Shown: positions 37,641 to 52,768 of the stretch, one piece after another | Layout of the letters: every line of letters begins with the position of its first letter | Numbering within the stretch: position 1 is the first letter of the stretch | NCBI GenBank assembly: GCA_012064415.1 | Contig: SSNU01000062.1 | Coordinates: 365,097-429,096, forward strand | DNA length: 64,000 bases | DNA from: Gyrodactylus bullatarudis | Taxonomy: Eukaryota; Platyhelminthes; Monogenea; Gyrodactylidea; Gyrodactylidae | Reading direction: 5' to 3' | Program-made: the position numbers and the translations under genes | Notes under the pieces: generated by a model | Databases searched by the model: none | What the model saw: only the letters and a program-made list of their open reading frames with translations | Told to the model about the DNA's origin: nothing

Positions 37641-40600
37641 AACATAATAGTTTATCATGAGTACATTGAGTATACTGGTTCAATTAGATGTTTCGCCGCT
37701 TTATTTCGTTAAAAAATTATTTTTTAGTGTAATCTGATCAAAGTAAAGATTTCACTTAAATCCTGAATAAGAAAATATACAAAAAGTCGTATTTTTCCTG
37801 TTTTTTATTAGTTTTCAGTCATTTTCATAGCTGATTTATAAATAACAGCTATATTCACAATGTCTATGCAAGGTAATTCTCCTTTGCCAACCCTTACAGC
37901 TTACGGATTTGAATTTTAAACTTTTAAATACAAACAGCATAGCTCCTAAACCAGAGGAATTTGCCCAGAAGTGTGAGGTATTAAGTTGTAGAGAAATCTT
38001 TGCAGACTTTTACCATATTTTTGGGATTGTAGTTCTATTTCTAGAAATCTACAGGCTAAAAAATTTCAAATTTTCATTTTATTATTTCGTTTCCAATGAA
38101 CAACTCATTGTAAGGATCCGGAAGACAAGTGAATACTTAGTGATAAAGCTGCCCCACTCGTGTTATTCATTTATGGACAATTCTGTGAAAGAAAGTTGAA
38201 CAAACAAACTTGTCAGTGATAATCGTATCTCAGTTTTATCATCAATATATATTCAAATGACAGTTTCTCCACAAATCAATCTATCATGGCTTCAAGTTTA
38301 TATTTTATAAACCAGTCATACTATGTACATAATATAGCCTAATCTAATTTAACATTAACCTGTATAAAAGACAAGTCAGAGAATTGACGAAAATTAGAAT
38401 ACTAAACCTTCCATTAACCTCATGGAATATTCAGGAACCAAATTTCAGTTTATCACCTAATTCCTGCAACTTAAAGTGGGAACAAAATTAAATTCTATTG
38501 TTAATCAAATCATCATGTATCTTGTTTAAAAAGCTAATTATATTACAAGTACTCTATCATACAAGGAGAATGAATGACTATTTTCTCATCATTTTACCTC
38601 ACTCCAATTTGTTCGGTGTACAAAAAAGTGTTTGAACTTGTTGAGGTAAATTTATTCCTTTTATTCTGAAGTGGCATGATAAAAAAAGGTAAAATAAAGT
38701 ATAAATAGCTGAAATATGGGCCTCAAAAATATGACCTACTAAATGGATTATTAAGCGCTAAAGAAGTATGCCTTTTTGGTGTTTTCTGGGCATATTTTAA
38801 GCATTTCAGTGGTTACTTTTAATTTTTACCTTAAAGTAGTATACCAAGCTTTCTACAGAATTGACTTCTCATATGCAGATCGTACACCAATTTTTCCATC
38901 AATGTGTAGTATCGGTGAATTCATCAGGAAACTTTTTCTTATGGAACGATAATGTTGCCGAACCTCATCAAGTATATCATTACTGGAGTCTACACTCATA
39001 AGGAAGATAGGAGAACGAGCGAATAATAAGTGATAAAAATTTTATTTCGCCGGGTCTCTTCAGACTTAATCCCGGGATTTGATTATATACTGGTACATTG
39101 CAAATTTTTCTGCACTTCCATTGGATAAAAAAGAACTCTGCTCAGGGAGGGGGAGAGAGGTCCATTTATTGATGATCTTGTTTCCAGGCTACTTCATTTT
39201 TGTCGCTTCAGAAATCCATCTATTAGCAACTGACCGCTGTGTGTTTTTCGCATACTTTTAGAAGAAAGAAACTGAGGGCTTTTTAACATCGATGAAATGA
39301 AAACGAATCCCTTGCAGTGAGTTTTCATGTCATCCATGTTAAAAAGACCAACACGATTCAAAGTAAACTTAGAGAGAAATGAGAGGGGGCATCTGTTCTC
39401 TAATTTAACCGATTCTTTTTCACTGACCATTTTGATATGTTGAATTTCAAAATGGCGCGCTTGTATTGCTGTGTTGTAAAGCTAACAACCGATCAGATTT
39501 AAGAATATAAATTCGCTTGTTTGTAGAAACCAGTCTTTGATGGATGACTAGTGATAAAAATAGGGCATATTTTAAGCAATTATGATTTGAAATATGACTT
39601 TATAAGTTCTATAAAGTTTTTTCTTTGAGTTTTGATGGTTTTAAAACCTGTAGATTCACAGACTAAAAATATATAACTATTATGACTTTTTTCAGGTCCT
39701 AATGATTAGATTGAATACACATCGTTATTTGTTTAGAGTGAGATTCAAAAATTTCCTATTTTTGGCCAGATGGAATTTTTTTCATTCTGTCCTTTTTATA
39801 GGCCAAATTCATTGTGAGGCTGACTATCTGGAGAAAAGTGAATTGAGTTTTTTGTAAATCAGGGAATCATGTAAACTAACTTTAACTTTGGTGTTGCATA
39901 AGGTAATTTTAAGTCTTACCTTTCTCAAAAAATTTAATTGAATTTGATAAAAAAGTAACTATGCTTTTTTTATCTTTTTGGTATCTAACGAAGACAAGAA
40001 AAACAAGAAAATAACTCAAATTAAATTTTAATTGACATTCCATGTAAAATTAATCTTCTTTTGAAAAAATCGAACTTCTATTCAAGAGTATGCAATGAAC
40101 TTTTAATAAGTAAATCTAGAACAAAGATTGGACTTCTCTTCGTATCACCTTTATGATATTTTGTTAGAAATTTTTAGTTGAAATTCAGTATCATATCATG
40201 GGAACGATTTTAATAAACCTGTAACATTGTAATGGAGGTATGCTTCTCTTGTGGGCTGGAGAGTAAACTCCAACTTTCAAGAAAAAAAGTACCCGTTCTT
40301 TTTTTAAATACTGGAAAAAATTTTACTCTTTTACAATTTCTCATTTTCCTCTATTAAAATATGTGCAGGAAAAATACTTGAATTAAATAAAAGTATACTG
40401 TAATTATAAACATTTATATATCTGGTCTATAGTTGTCAATCATGGTAGATTTCTCAATTATGATTGATGCTTTTTCCCTTCTAAATAATAATACTAAAAG
40501 GAAGAATATCTAAAAACTACTCCGTAAAAAAATGACCAGAAATCAATAGAGCTTTAGATTACCAATGGGAACACATTGGTCATATTTCTAGAAAAGCCAT

Positions 40601-41311
40601 TGAACTGGTACACAAAATTTACCAGGGCCTTTAACGTTGGGACCATTGGAAGGAGAAAATCAGAGCTGATAGGGAATGAAGATTGGATCGCTCAACTTTA
40701 GAAATAAAAAAAATCTCACAACAGAGGTGAGCAATGCATGGGTCGTGACATTTTATCATTTTACGACTAGTTGAATAAAAAAGATTGTACTTCTTTATTT
40801 GATGTTATATGGCTATGTAAATATTAAATTTTTATTTACCGATTTCTATAGATCTAATTTATTTGTTAAAAAGTAACCTTGAGTGAAAACTTATTGATTT
40901 GTAGCATTTATAATAACAGAATAATAAAAATATAGATCAGATAACTCAGTTTTGATTTAAAATATTTCATGCTTGTTTAACTGACAAGCAGCGTAAATAC
41001 CGAATGAATCATACTTTCTGGATTCTGTATAAGAAACACTGATTATTCAATAATTTTTGATCATTCTCGATCTGATATATTTATATATATACTTGTACTT
41101 GTTCTGGAGGGAACGGAAATAGAAATTGAAACTTTTTCATTATTAAGCTAATCATGGCTATCCTCGTAACAGAAAGAAAGCGAAAAAACTTTGAATTGTT
41201 TTGCTACACGATTTCGAGATTCTTTTAATCTGTCTCTGGAAATATGGAGATTTAAATACTGAATCGAGATAATTTGAAATTGACTGACATAAGTTTCGTT
41301 GAAAATATTCT
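37641..41311. other. Gene-poor AT-rich stretch
   Basis: Open frames at 37909-38199 and 39079-39261 lack domains, splice context or a recognisable start context. No RNA gene or repeat was identified by eye. Confidence 0.5.
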
Positions 41312-41515
41312 GAGGTTATTGACTGAAAGTCAAGCTAGGATTAAGCTTTGTTCTCATCGATTCTCTTTGGACGTAACGAAAACTTGATATGCATGAAAAT
41401 TTAGAGAACATTATAAGATCTGGCCAATAACATTCATTCGCGACCAAGTCCGTGTTTGGTCCGACGAAAATAAAGCTTTATTCACTCCTAGCATGACTTT
41501 CAGTCAGTAACCTAA
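41312..41515. repeat. Small inverted-repeat element, family A copy
   Basis: About 60-nt arms (41312-41376 and 41451-41515) are inverted copies with outer ends GGTTAYTGACTGAAAGTC. The inner part of the right arm reads GACGAAAATAAAGC, also found at 52.7 and 55.2 kb. No reading frame is present, so it is a MITE-like non-autonomous element. Confidence 0.65.
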
Positions 41516-44500
41516 GGATTTCGAAATTATTATTTTCAATCAATACTTTTTGAGGCTCTAGTTTTAGATTTCAGTTCTTTGAAATTGGAACAAGGTCAAA
41601 TCTCAAAAGTTGACAAGATTCAAGCTAGAAGAGGGGAATAGAACGATTGCCCTGAGCTATTCTTCATCTCGAAGGATTAATTATTTTATGTTTCAATTGA
41701 ATCTTTCTATTTCAAGTGACAAATTTCTCACTTGTTAATGTCGCTGCTTTTTTGAGGAAAGAAATATATTTATTATTCTCGAGAAGTTCTATGCCTTAAT
41801 TTAGTTTGAAAAAAGTCAAAATTTCAGTCATTATACTGGAATAGTTTATTAGCGTGAAATTCAAAAATTGAAATTCAAAGTAGGAGAAACACTCAGTTCA
41901 CTTACAAAGTGATAAATTTTCGTGGAAAATAATGCCGAGCTTCTTCTAAAATATTTTCTGATGATGAAGATACATTTTCGTTTGGGAATAAGTCCAGGAT
42001 GATTGTAATTGTCTATTAATATCTCCAAATGGATGATGATAATATATTATTCTTCAGAATTTAGATCGAAATTGATATTATTTGTCGGATGTAAGATGAA
42101 AAGAACAGAGACATATCTGGATTGTAAGGAGTTCAGTGTCAAGGAAATAGGCTGAGAAAATTGTAATATATACCTACACCGCCCTGATATGAAAAAATAA
42201 TTTATATTTATATACACAGTAAATATGATATAGCAATAAATTTGCTCATTACTGAAATTTGATACGGCTTCCCTTTTTTCTCCAGCCAGCTTCACTTTTC
42301 TCTCTTTCTTACACCATATTGGTCTTTTGTAGGACTTTTATAAAAATTTTAAACAAAAGAAAGTTAAAAGATCCTTTAAAAAAGCTTTGTCTCATTATAA
42401 TTTTGAACCAAGTAGTTCTTCAGGGAGCTGTTTGGCATAGATTGACTATAACGTTGTTCGCTTGCTACCTGACTATGTTTTCTTCTGACATGTACTGGTC
42501 CGTCTTTAGAAAAAGGAAAAAAAGCGTAGGATTTCCTAAATCTGTTTAATTTACTATAGCTTATTAGTAATAAGTTATTTAAGAAAAAGGCAGTTTTTGA
42601 ATGAAAAAAAGGCATTTTTTCAGGCAAAATTTTGGAAAAATGCAAATAATTAATTTTCACTTAAACTGAATACATTTTACCGGTGAACTATTGCAATTTG
42701 CATGGTATGGATACGAACTGGTTCAATTTTTCAAAACGAATTTTTATCACAACCGTTTTCAACCCACCAAGAACCTTTAACAAATGATTTTTAATTAACA
42801 TTGGTTAAGGATGATCATCCAATGAATTAAGTATGAATATCTAATGTCATATTTTTACTAATTGATGATTGTATCTGAGATTGGACAGGGGATTCTTATT
42901 TATTTTAATGCAAAAATGGCTTTTTGAGAAAAAAATTCAAAAAGGCTAAAAAAGACATACCCAACTCATGGACCAAGCTATCAGGAGATATTTTAATAAC
43001 ATTTCAGGCTTAATACACCTGTATTAATCTATGGACAAAAATGGCATTTGGTTGCCCTAGTTATTACACATGATTGGTTTTTAACAAGTTGGATTATTTA
43101 AATTGAGTCAAATAGTTTTGATGCAAGGCTTAAATTCTTAAGAATCATTCTCAAGATAAGAATTCTGCAGAGCCTTAATCTTGAGGGGTTGATTTTAGTT
43201 AACTTTAAATAGAATTAATAATAATTCGTTAATGCTATCATTGGAAAATTATGGGAATTTCCCAGCAAATATGTTTCCATTTTGACATTCTAATGGACAT
43301 TAAATCGTAAACAATTTAGTAAATTGTATATTATAATTTAACATTGTGTTCCAACTGATATTATTATTGTAGTTTGTCATAAAATAGTAATACACAGAAA
43401 ATACTACAAAGTGTTAAGTATTCTATTTTCATTTTGATTCTAAAACTAATTATTTCTGACAATTATGATGGAAATTGATGAGAGCATTGTTTATTTTCTA
43501 TTCTATCAAGCTGAAAGATGTGCTCAGTGTATATATGAGAGCATTGATCACTTAACAAATGGTTAACATTCTAAGCAAGTCAGACTGGAAATTTTATGGG
43601 GAATTCGGTTCCTCTGTTGAAATATCAATTTTTTCCTATTGGGTTTCTTGGAAACAGTTTCATTAATAGGGTTTTTCAGATAGTTCAGATAGTAAAAATC
43701 CGAAAAGGTACCGAAAAATAAAATTAATAATTCTCAATTTCAACACGTTCAAAAGAGATTTTATATTTTCTTCTTCGCAAGAACCCTCTCTACCTAGGAT
43801 CTTTTCTGGACCTATTTATCGATCTTCGAGCTTTGATAATAATAGATCAATGATAAATGATGTCATCCTATCAGGCAGATAGCTCTTTAATTTAACTCTA
43901 GAAGAGAATAGTTATTTGATTACAAATATGTAGGATTTCTACAATAAAACAAATCAGAACTAATTTTATAAATATCTTTTGTTCATATCTGAAATAAAAT
44001 TGTGGCGATTCGAGAATTTTTGGAATATCTCTGAATCTATCCATCAATCTAAAGTTCTTATTGGAATGCAGTTGTAGCATTTTATTTGTTCAAAGTTAAA
44101 CTGATGTATAAAATCAATAAAGAGGTAACATTTATCCTTGGTGATTATTTGTGTTAATAAAGTAAATATTTCTCAAAATACCGAATAGTTTTTGTTGTTT
44201 TTATCACGAATAAACTTTCATATTACTTAATAAATTATCATGATTCGAAATTTTGAAAAGATTTCTTTAAAAAATGCCCCATAAGGTATGTTAACATCAA
44301 CTAATATCGGAATGAAATTATAGAAGATTTTTTTTTATTTTCACACATTTATTCCAGATTTTTCTTGCTACTGCTTTCATTATGGATAGAAAAGCGAAAA
44401 TAATTGAAATGATATTACCAATATGTGAGACTATTGGATCAGGCATCGTCTTTCAATCTAATAATGTTTAATAGTCCTATTCTCGATGAATTTGTGGTTT

Positions 44501-47150
44501 CAATTATCACAATTCAATTTCTGAAAGAACCATCATGTTGAACTGATCTTGGATCATCCTAATTTATTAATTTTCAAACTGTAAAAAGGGTCAAAAAATA
44601 GAGCATTAAAAATAAAATAAAATTGAGAAGAAATCAGATCGCAAGCGTCTCATTCATTGGAATAGGTACTTTTCTATCTCATTCCAATTAAATATACTTT
44701 TGCTTATATTCATTAAAGATTTCAGATTCCATCATGAATTAAAACAATTTTCCTATAATTATTAATTAAGCATGAAATCAGCAAGAATTGTCTAAAAGAA
44801 CAAAAATTTAACGAGGATTAAAAAAGTTCGTGAAAGATACTCAGAATTGAGTGAATATTCATTAATTATAAAGATGTAAAACAAATTTTCTTCGATGATA
44901 ATTGTACGGACTAAAGTACAAAGGATAATGCTCTATTGATAATAGGAGTGTTTTTTATTGATAAAAAATTCGATCATTTTCTGAATATCTCGAAACTGTC
45001 AAATAACTCTTGAAATTATTCCCTTTAATCCAACTTTGATCATTTCTCCTGCCTATGATTAGGTAAGCTAATCTTTTAAAGATCTGATAGATCATCCTTA
45101 TCTTATAAATGACTGTATAATAAGTTTACGCATAGTTTATTTCAGAGATTCTCTGATATATACAGTATATATTCCTTGAAATATATATTTTTGCCTCTTT
45201 CAATTTTTAGATCATAAACTCTAAACTGACTTTTCTTCCTATGATAAAGGCTGTTTCTGTAAGCCTTGACAATTTAGAAAATGACTCAATCAGATTTTCA
45301 AAGCGTTATATTGAGCTTTTCATAGGTTAAAAAAATTTTCTTTTTTCTCAATACAAAAATTATACTAAAACAGAATAAAATTTAACTGTTTATAAGGACT
45401 GAGATTATTGCTGAATCGAATCAAACTTCTAGTTGACAGCCAAAAATTTTTATCTAATCGTTGAGAAGCATGTGAAATAAATAAGACACCTAGAAAATTA
45501 GGTCATTTTTTGGTCCAAATATTGAGTTGATAAACCAATGCGACTTTTAGGGTTCGTAGAGAAAGGAGAAATATGACTCTTCTTCTCAACCATCATGGAT
45601 CAGGATCAAAGATAGAATAAGAATGAACAGAATGTGGCTATCTTTTCGGTGATCAACAAGCTTGAGGAAGAAGCAGGACAGGTTTTCAGAATCTTTTCTT
45701 AAACAAAAATCGATGAAATTGGAAACATTTTGAAAAGGAAGCTTATTTAAGTGCTACAATTCATGTTTTTGCTTCACTTCAAGAGGATATTCTATGAAAT
45801 TTTTTCAGGAGATAATTGAAGCGCTTTGTTATTATCGCTTATTATATAGATAGCGAAATTGGCTCCAACATTTCCAGTATTTTTCAGTGCACTGCTATGT
45901 ATCAAATAAATGGGTATTTATTAATACAAATTATTTACGAATACATTTTTCCAGGCAGTCGTAAACATAAAGAAAGTGAGAGAGAAAAATACAATCAAAA
46001 ATAAAAAAAAACAATTTCAACTTATCTGTATGTTAATCTCCCTTTAGTTTACAGTGATAAATTTATCTCTTTTTTCCAAAGTTTATACGTACATTTTAAT
46101 TGAGAAATTCATGTGAGAAATTTATAGGTATATTATACATGCATATATACTGTAATTTATATATATTCAGTGTATCCAAATGTAAAAAAGGTAATTTTTT
46201 ATTAATTTATTTAGAATGTGAGAACGTTGGGAAACATTCCCGGCCCTCACCCCATAAATATATATAAGGAAAAAATAAAAGTCAGAAATGGCTTAAAATC
46301 ACACACAAATCTATAGTCATTATCACCCGAAATAAAAATTAATGTAAAAAAACAAGCATGTGTGTGACATTATATTCCCATGAAATTGTAAGTGATTTGA
46401 GAATCTAAGCGTGAACATTTGGTGAGCTTCTTTTGGAGTCATACAAAATGGGATTTATCCCAAAACAGTGTGTACTGTTTATGTATGACTTGCCAATTTT
46501 TATCTTGCAAAATTTATAGCTACTTCTCCATTCTTAACTATACACAGTGTGAAGCTAATGCGTGCATTGCATTCTCAAGGAACTATAGAATCAACTCACA
46601 GGAATAAATTTTTATGGTACAATTAGGAATTATGTATTTTTACGCACTTTTTCTCTGTTTTAATTTCGCTTTTGGGATACTTTCTTGATTGGCATATAGT
46701 ATTAAGGATAATATTTATCAAATTTTTTAAGTAAATGTTATTAATTTATGATCAACATTAGAGGTAAAGTTATGGGTAGAAAATTTGAAACGACCTGTTC
46801 AAACAACTCAGCTAAAATCTATACATGAAATTCTAAGAAGTTAATTTCTAGACTAAGGGTAATCATGTTTTTAATTTAAATTGGAATCCGCTTATATTTG
46901 AGCCTTGAGCACAGTTCTGAAGGTTGAAATATTTCTTGAGAAAAAATAGTGTACTATTAAATATTAATTTGATAACACATTAATTACGAGGCTTTTTCTT
47001 GTTTTTATTGATTTATTTTAGACACAAAAAAGGTAATTAAGGTTTGATCGGAAATGAAGAGAAAATCAGAGATTAAAAAACATTCAGTTCTTCTGATAAG
47101 CATTTTTTATTTATTATTTATCTGATTTTGAAATTAATTCTTTTTACAAG
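41516..47150. other. Gene-poor AT-rich stretch
   Basis: No supported exon. Frames at 42047-42295, 42259-42549, 42376-42660, 43898-44080, 45816-46004 and 46419-46607 overlap on opposite strands or lack any family motif and look like chance. Confidence 0.45.
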
Positions 47151-47522
47151 TGGAACATTTAAACGCATGGGTATTGCACGCCCGGTATACTTATTATGAA
47201 TCTTTCCTTGAATGGCGCCGCAATCTCTTTATTGTATCGTATGATTTATTTCTATTTACATTTAGGAAAAGAAAAAAATTACAAAATTTCTTGAATAAAA
47301 ATGGGAAATTAATCATTAATCCTTATTTCTATTTTCCAATATTTATTGCAATCACTAGTTATGACATTAGAAAAGCCAACTTTTCAACGGTTTTCATTTG
47401 TTCTGAGAAAGACAAAATTACAAATCCCACGATTGATATTGAGCTACAAGATTTGAAGTTAATGTCGTTGTATACTTTGCGGGATCCTAAAAGATATCTA
47501 CATCGTCAAGTACTGGTACTAG
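47151..47522 (+). CDS. Candidate internal exon, unidentified
   Basis: A 372-nt open stretch lies between a pyrimidine-rich acceptor (TTCTTTTTACAAG) and a near-perfect donor (TACTAG then GTAAGC). It reads EHLNAWVLHARYTYYESFLE at the start, has a hydrophobic centre (YFPIFIAITSY) and ends DPKRYLHRQVLVL. An inner acceptor-like CATTTAG at about 47265 could split it. No partner exon was found and I recognise no family. It may be a transposon fragment or chance. Confidence 0.3.
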
Positions 47523-50500
47523 GTAAGCCTGTATAAATTAAGATTGAGTTTTGGCAATGCTTCTTATTAATTAAAGTGCTGAACTTCCATTTAACAGGTG
47601 AACAGTAAACTGAATGAGAAACTATCCTTTGGAATCGATTGATAAAAATTTGGCATGTAAGCCACATGGTTATAGAATAGAACTCCTTCACAAGAAATAA
47701 TTTATTACCATTCCTTTCCAGCATACAAAAAGAAGGTATACTTTATCAGCAATTTCTGATTTTTATCAAATCAATATGTATAATGTTTATTCTTTATTTG
47801 AGTTATAATAACTATATGATTTATTAAATCACTCTCAACTCTTTCAATTACTAACTCCAAAATGAAATGATGCCTTCTTGGTCTTGCTTACTCACCAAGG
47901 CAATCTGGATTCATTTGAATTTTTCCAAGATTCTCCAATCTAGAATCTTCCATTCCAAGCGAGAAAAGAAGCGAGAAGAAAAACGCTTTTTCAATAAATA
48001 ATTCACGAGCAGAGAAAAAATATCTCTCTTGTTATAGAATTTAGCTGGTAATTGATCCAGTAATCTTATTCTAAACTATTAATTAATTTAGATAGAATAA
48101 TTTTTTTATTCACTTTGTTACTGTTACCGACCCGTTTAAATTTTTATGATTCTATATTTTACAACATTGATCAAAATTTCAATTATTTTACAAAAAATAA
48201 AATTCAATGGGAAAATATTCAAATTTTCTAGAAAGCTTTTCTTCACTTCGAGCATATGAAGTATTTAGATAAATAACTTTTTCATATTCCAATGAAGGGG
48301 TTTTCATACAAAACATGAAATCTTTGTAATTCAGGTAATGATAAGAATTTTGATTAGAAATGGTTCAACTCACATGTGAAATCGATTCGATGCTTCGTGA
48401 GCCTCTGACACACCTGAAACTTTGCTCACCATATATTTCTCTAACTTGCCAAAATTAAAGAATCTTCTTCATGAGAATTTCTGATCAAAATAGAAAACTC
48501 TGATGGTCAGAGCCTAGTGTCAGGCGTAGCCGAGTATCACAATGGGTCATTTCTCTCTCTTTCCAAAGTGTCTATATCCAGGAAGAAAGGTTTATTTCTA
48601 TAGAATGAGAAGTCTCCCGAGTCCTTACTCCGTCTCCTAGAGTTCCTAGGAAATTCTGAGGAAAAGCAATTTGAATTTATTAGATAACACCCATACAAAA
48701 ATAGCCTGTATTGAGAGGAAACACCAATCTCATTGGCTTAATTAACCTAGAGCAATTTGATTGGCTCAAAATCTCTCATAGATGAATATACACACAATGA
48801 ATTGTGGGTGTGTGAACGTGTAGTTTTCATTATTTGTTTTGAAAATGCATTACTAACTACTACTGACTAGTAGTTTTAGTGCAGGAGGAGTGGAATCAAA
48901 CTGAGAGAGAAATTTAATGTGCATATGATTATAACTTGTTAATTCCTTATTTTACTTTCTTCTAAAACAAAAAATATATAATGCAATGTGTACTACTACT
49001 ACAGACACACAGTACACTCAGTGTGTGTATATGATATGCTTTCTTAGTTGGATACACCATCAGCAGCAACAACACTGTTTTCTTCTTTCACTTTGACGTG
49101 TTGCTGATATGTACAATGGCAATGTGTAGTTTTTAGTGCCATTAAAAATAGAGAAAAAATAATGGAACGAAACAGAGAGACGGAATGCATACACAATGTG
49201 AGAGAAGCATACTTGCTTAGCTGGCCATCTTTGAGCTATTTTGCTTAATAAGAGTGTACTTAACTTTATTGTTCTACATACTGTATTTTTAGTTGTATGT
49301 GTTTCTTTCTTGTATATTGATATTATGATAAATGCATAAACATTATTATTTCTTTTATTCTAAAAACCATTGAATAAAAAATTATGGCATTAGGGTACAA
49401 ACTTATAACTTCTCAAAATTATTATCGGATGGGAGGGTATTTCATTCATATCAATAATCTCAATATATCAAAAGATATGATTTTCATATAGATTGCTAAC
49501 CTTGAAGATATAATTATTATCCTAATGTTCAGTTTAATTTCAACATTCATTTATTTTATTCAGTTTACTTGTAAGTAGTTTATTGAATTTTTAAAAACCC
49601 TTCATGAAGTCCCAAATTATTTTTTTTTTTCAGTTAAAATTATCGCTCGAGGAATTGTTGGGTTCCACTGGTGGAACAATGGGACATGAAGAGTTAAAGT
49701 AAATTCGCGCTCTATTATCATTTGAGGCTTTAAGGATTCATAACTCTCCAGGTAATCAAGATCTTTGTGCAAGTCCTATTTAACCACTTCCTGATCAACT
49801 GTAGTAGAATAACCTCAGGTATTCAAATATATATATATTTAGTTGCCTTCATCTAATCTATACAATGATAGGACACACACCATCAATTGGGGGTGGATAC
49901 ATATCTAGTACATTTGATGTATTAATTAGTTTGTCTTGTCTTTTACTTCCATCACTCTCACTCTTGGCCAACATTTTGAAATATGCAAATTTTCTCTCTC
50001 CTTGATAATTATCTGAGGCATACAACATAGCTGGAGGTTGGTAGAAGAATAAAATAAAAGAGGATGTAGTAATAAAAAATAGTTTCTATTTCTTTCGTTA
50101 AAATTAGAACTGGAAAAAGTTTGTATCAACATTTCTTTGGCCTGTGTGTAAGCGGACACTTACTTTTTCTTCCCACTTGAATGTAGAACAGTGTATGGAA
50201 TTTGATCAATTTTCTTGGCTTCTTTTAATTTCATTAATTCTGGTGGATATTCTGAAAAATAAAAAAAGCTTTTATATGGTTAATTTATTTTCCTCTAACT
50301 ATCCACTGATGATTCCTGAAAAAACATTCAATACATTAGTCCCAGAGAAATTTTTTCAAAGAACATTGCTGAAATTGAAAGTATCACATATTTACCCTGA
50401 TAACGAATATACAATTTGTTTAAAAAAACCCACCTTTTTCACATTTCGTTCTTTTGCTTTCATCTTATAACTCCTCAAGGAATTTTGGCTTGAGAAAGCT

Positions 50501-52587
50501 ACCTGTCCCATAATTGTACCTTGTGTTACTTTGTGTTCTATATATTTACTAAGATGTACTAACAACACCTTGAGACACTTTCTCTCCAAGTAATCTGAAT
50601 TATTAATATTTTACACGTGTAAACTTTTGAGCAAAGCAATTTTGATCATTTTTGATCTTCCATTTGATAATTAAATACAATCTCTTTCTCACAGAGTTAA
50701 TTATAGGCTAAATTTCATTGTTTTAATTTTCTAAATTTATCTCTAATGCTTACTTTTCAATAATGGAGATGAAAGAACATTTTTCATCTCTTTCTATACT
50801 ACTAACTAATAAGAGCATTAATAATGATATAATTGTTATCAAGGAAAGTCTGTATTCATCAATTATAATTGGTAAATAATTATTTAAAAAATTATTTTCG
50901 AGCCAAATCTGTCACTTATTTGCATAATCTCTATTTACTGGTATTTACTGTATTTAAAAAAATTGCAAAAATAATACAATTCTTCAAATTGATCTGGAAG
51001 CTTTCCATGACTCAAAAATAATTTTTCATGATCCAGATCAAAGTTATAAAGTCATAAATTTGCATATTTTTGTTTCAAGGTCATTAAATTAAGAGTTATA
51101 TTTTATAGGTTATTATTGAATTTTGAAATTTAATCATCAAAAGGATGAAAACTCAATCAAAATCAAGAACTTTACAGAGAATTTGTCATGCTTGAATCCT
51201 ATTGGTTTAAAATGTTGCATGTGTATGTTAAATTTAGACCAATCAAATCGATTCCTCCTACATTTAGTTGGACCACGTAGCGTACATGACAATATAATTG
51301 AATAAATTTATATATTTCTACTTATAAATAGTTGATAGTTATCTTATAATTATTATTCAAGTTATAAATAATGACCTAAAAATCTAAAATCTGAGTTTAA
51401 AGTTATATTTTTACGTTTTAAGAGCATAAAATTTGAGGCCCTAGTGATGAGATTGCATACTTCTTCAATCTTGCAGAATATAAATTCAGTATCAGGCAAA
51501 TTTTATGTTTTTCTGTTTATTCATACGAAAAATTATCTCAACTATAGATCTGTAGTAGGATCAGTGTTATAAGATAAGCCAGTATTTGAAAAAAAATCCA
51601 GAGATCTTTTCAAGCTTAATTAATCAGTAATGTTACTTTCAAATTAGAAATGATTATTATTCTTTAACAGTCACTGGAAAAGTACGATTCTCTTTAATTA
51701 ATTCCCTCATGTGTCATGCAATTTGATTTCAAATGAATTTCTCTTGTTATTCGGCAGGAAAGAGTTGGACTAGGATAAAACTTGAAATCATTTCAAATTG
51801 CCTTGGCCAAGTATTATTTAATCAATGACAGTTGGCATGACATGACCTCTCCATACCCCCACTTCAATTCTAACTTTTATTAGACGATGAATTTAAAAAA
51901 TTCCTCAGATTCCCGCTTAATTTGGAGGAAAATAACAATCAAGCTATCTCTTCGTGTCCTATTCCGTATTATGAATATTCTTATACGAAACATACATTGG
52001 GAAATCAGATGGGATTTTTAAAATATCAAGTAGTATTTGAGTAGTATGGCTGAGGAAAAAAAGAGATTATTTATATGCCCCATCCTCTTGTTTCTTACTT
52101 TATGATAATTTAGTATCTTGATGGGAATGTAAGAATTGTTGATGCTGTTCCCCTTCTTTTCTATCTCTGAGAACAAAATTATGGAAGAGAAATGGAACGG
52201 AAAAATAAAATCTTTTTATGAGCTCAAAACCACTTCCTATGTACAGAATGTCAGAATAAACTATATATTCACTATTATTCAGTAGTTATGACTATGTCTC
52301 TCTGTAGTTTCTTCTTTCTGCAGAGAAAAAGGAGAAGAACTTTTAATCGAATAAAAGAAATTCTTCTCTATCGATAGATTCGAATTTTAATGATTTAACT
52401 TACTTAAAGGTAAAAGAATTGTCGTCATTCTACTCATAAGCTAGAAAATTGGGAATGATGGAATCTAAATTCTTCAATAAACAATTAACCCTTTGTCTCC
52501 TATTGTTCTCCCAGTGGAACTCAGCACTTTCTCAAGTGATAATTTGTATTGAAAGATACTTTAAAAACTATTTTAAGCTGCTGATCT
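47523..52587. other. No gene recognised
   Basis: The stretch 48.5-49.3 kb is less AT-rich and holds TACTAC and CA/GT runs plus CAGCAGCAACAACAC, a texture like an untranslated exon or promoter, but nothing decides it. Frames at 49926-50159 and 50144-50470 have no family features. Confidence 0.4.
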
Positions 52588-52768
52588 GGAGTCATGCTGG
52601 AGTTAAGAACGAACGAGAGATTGTTTTGGTGAATGTTTTGTCGTCGGTTCTCTTCAGACCAAACACCGACTATTGAGTATATATTTAAACATGAAATAAC
52701 GTTGGGAACCGACGAAAACAAAGCAGGCAACTTATGTCTTTAAAAACTTTGTTCACTCCTCATTAAGA
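52588..52768. repeat. Small inverted-repeat element, family A related copy
   Basis: It shares GTCATGCTGGAGT, CGTCGG and ACCAAACACCGAC with the element at 41.3 kb (there GTCATGCTAGGAGT, CGTCGG and ACCAAACACGGAC, on the minus strand). It carries GACGAAAACAAAGC near its right end, and its arms are partly self-complementary. Confidence 0.55.

Noticed and set aside
37909..38199. 96-codon plus-strand open frame
   Set aside because: No recognisable motif or conserved feature and no promoter or splice evidence.
42259..42660. Overlapping open frames on both strands
   Set aside because: They oppose each other over the same bases, have no family motif, and neither has exon-like boundaries.
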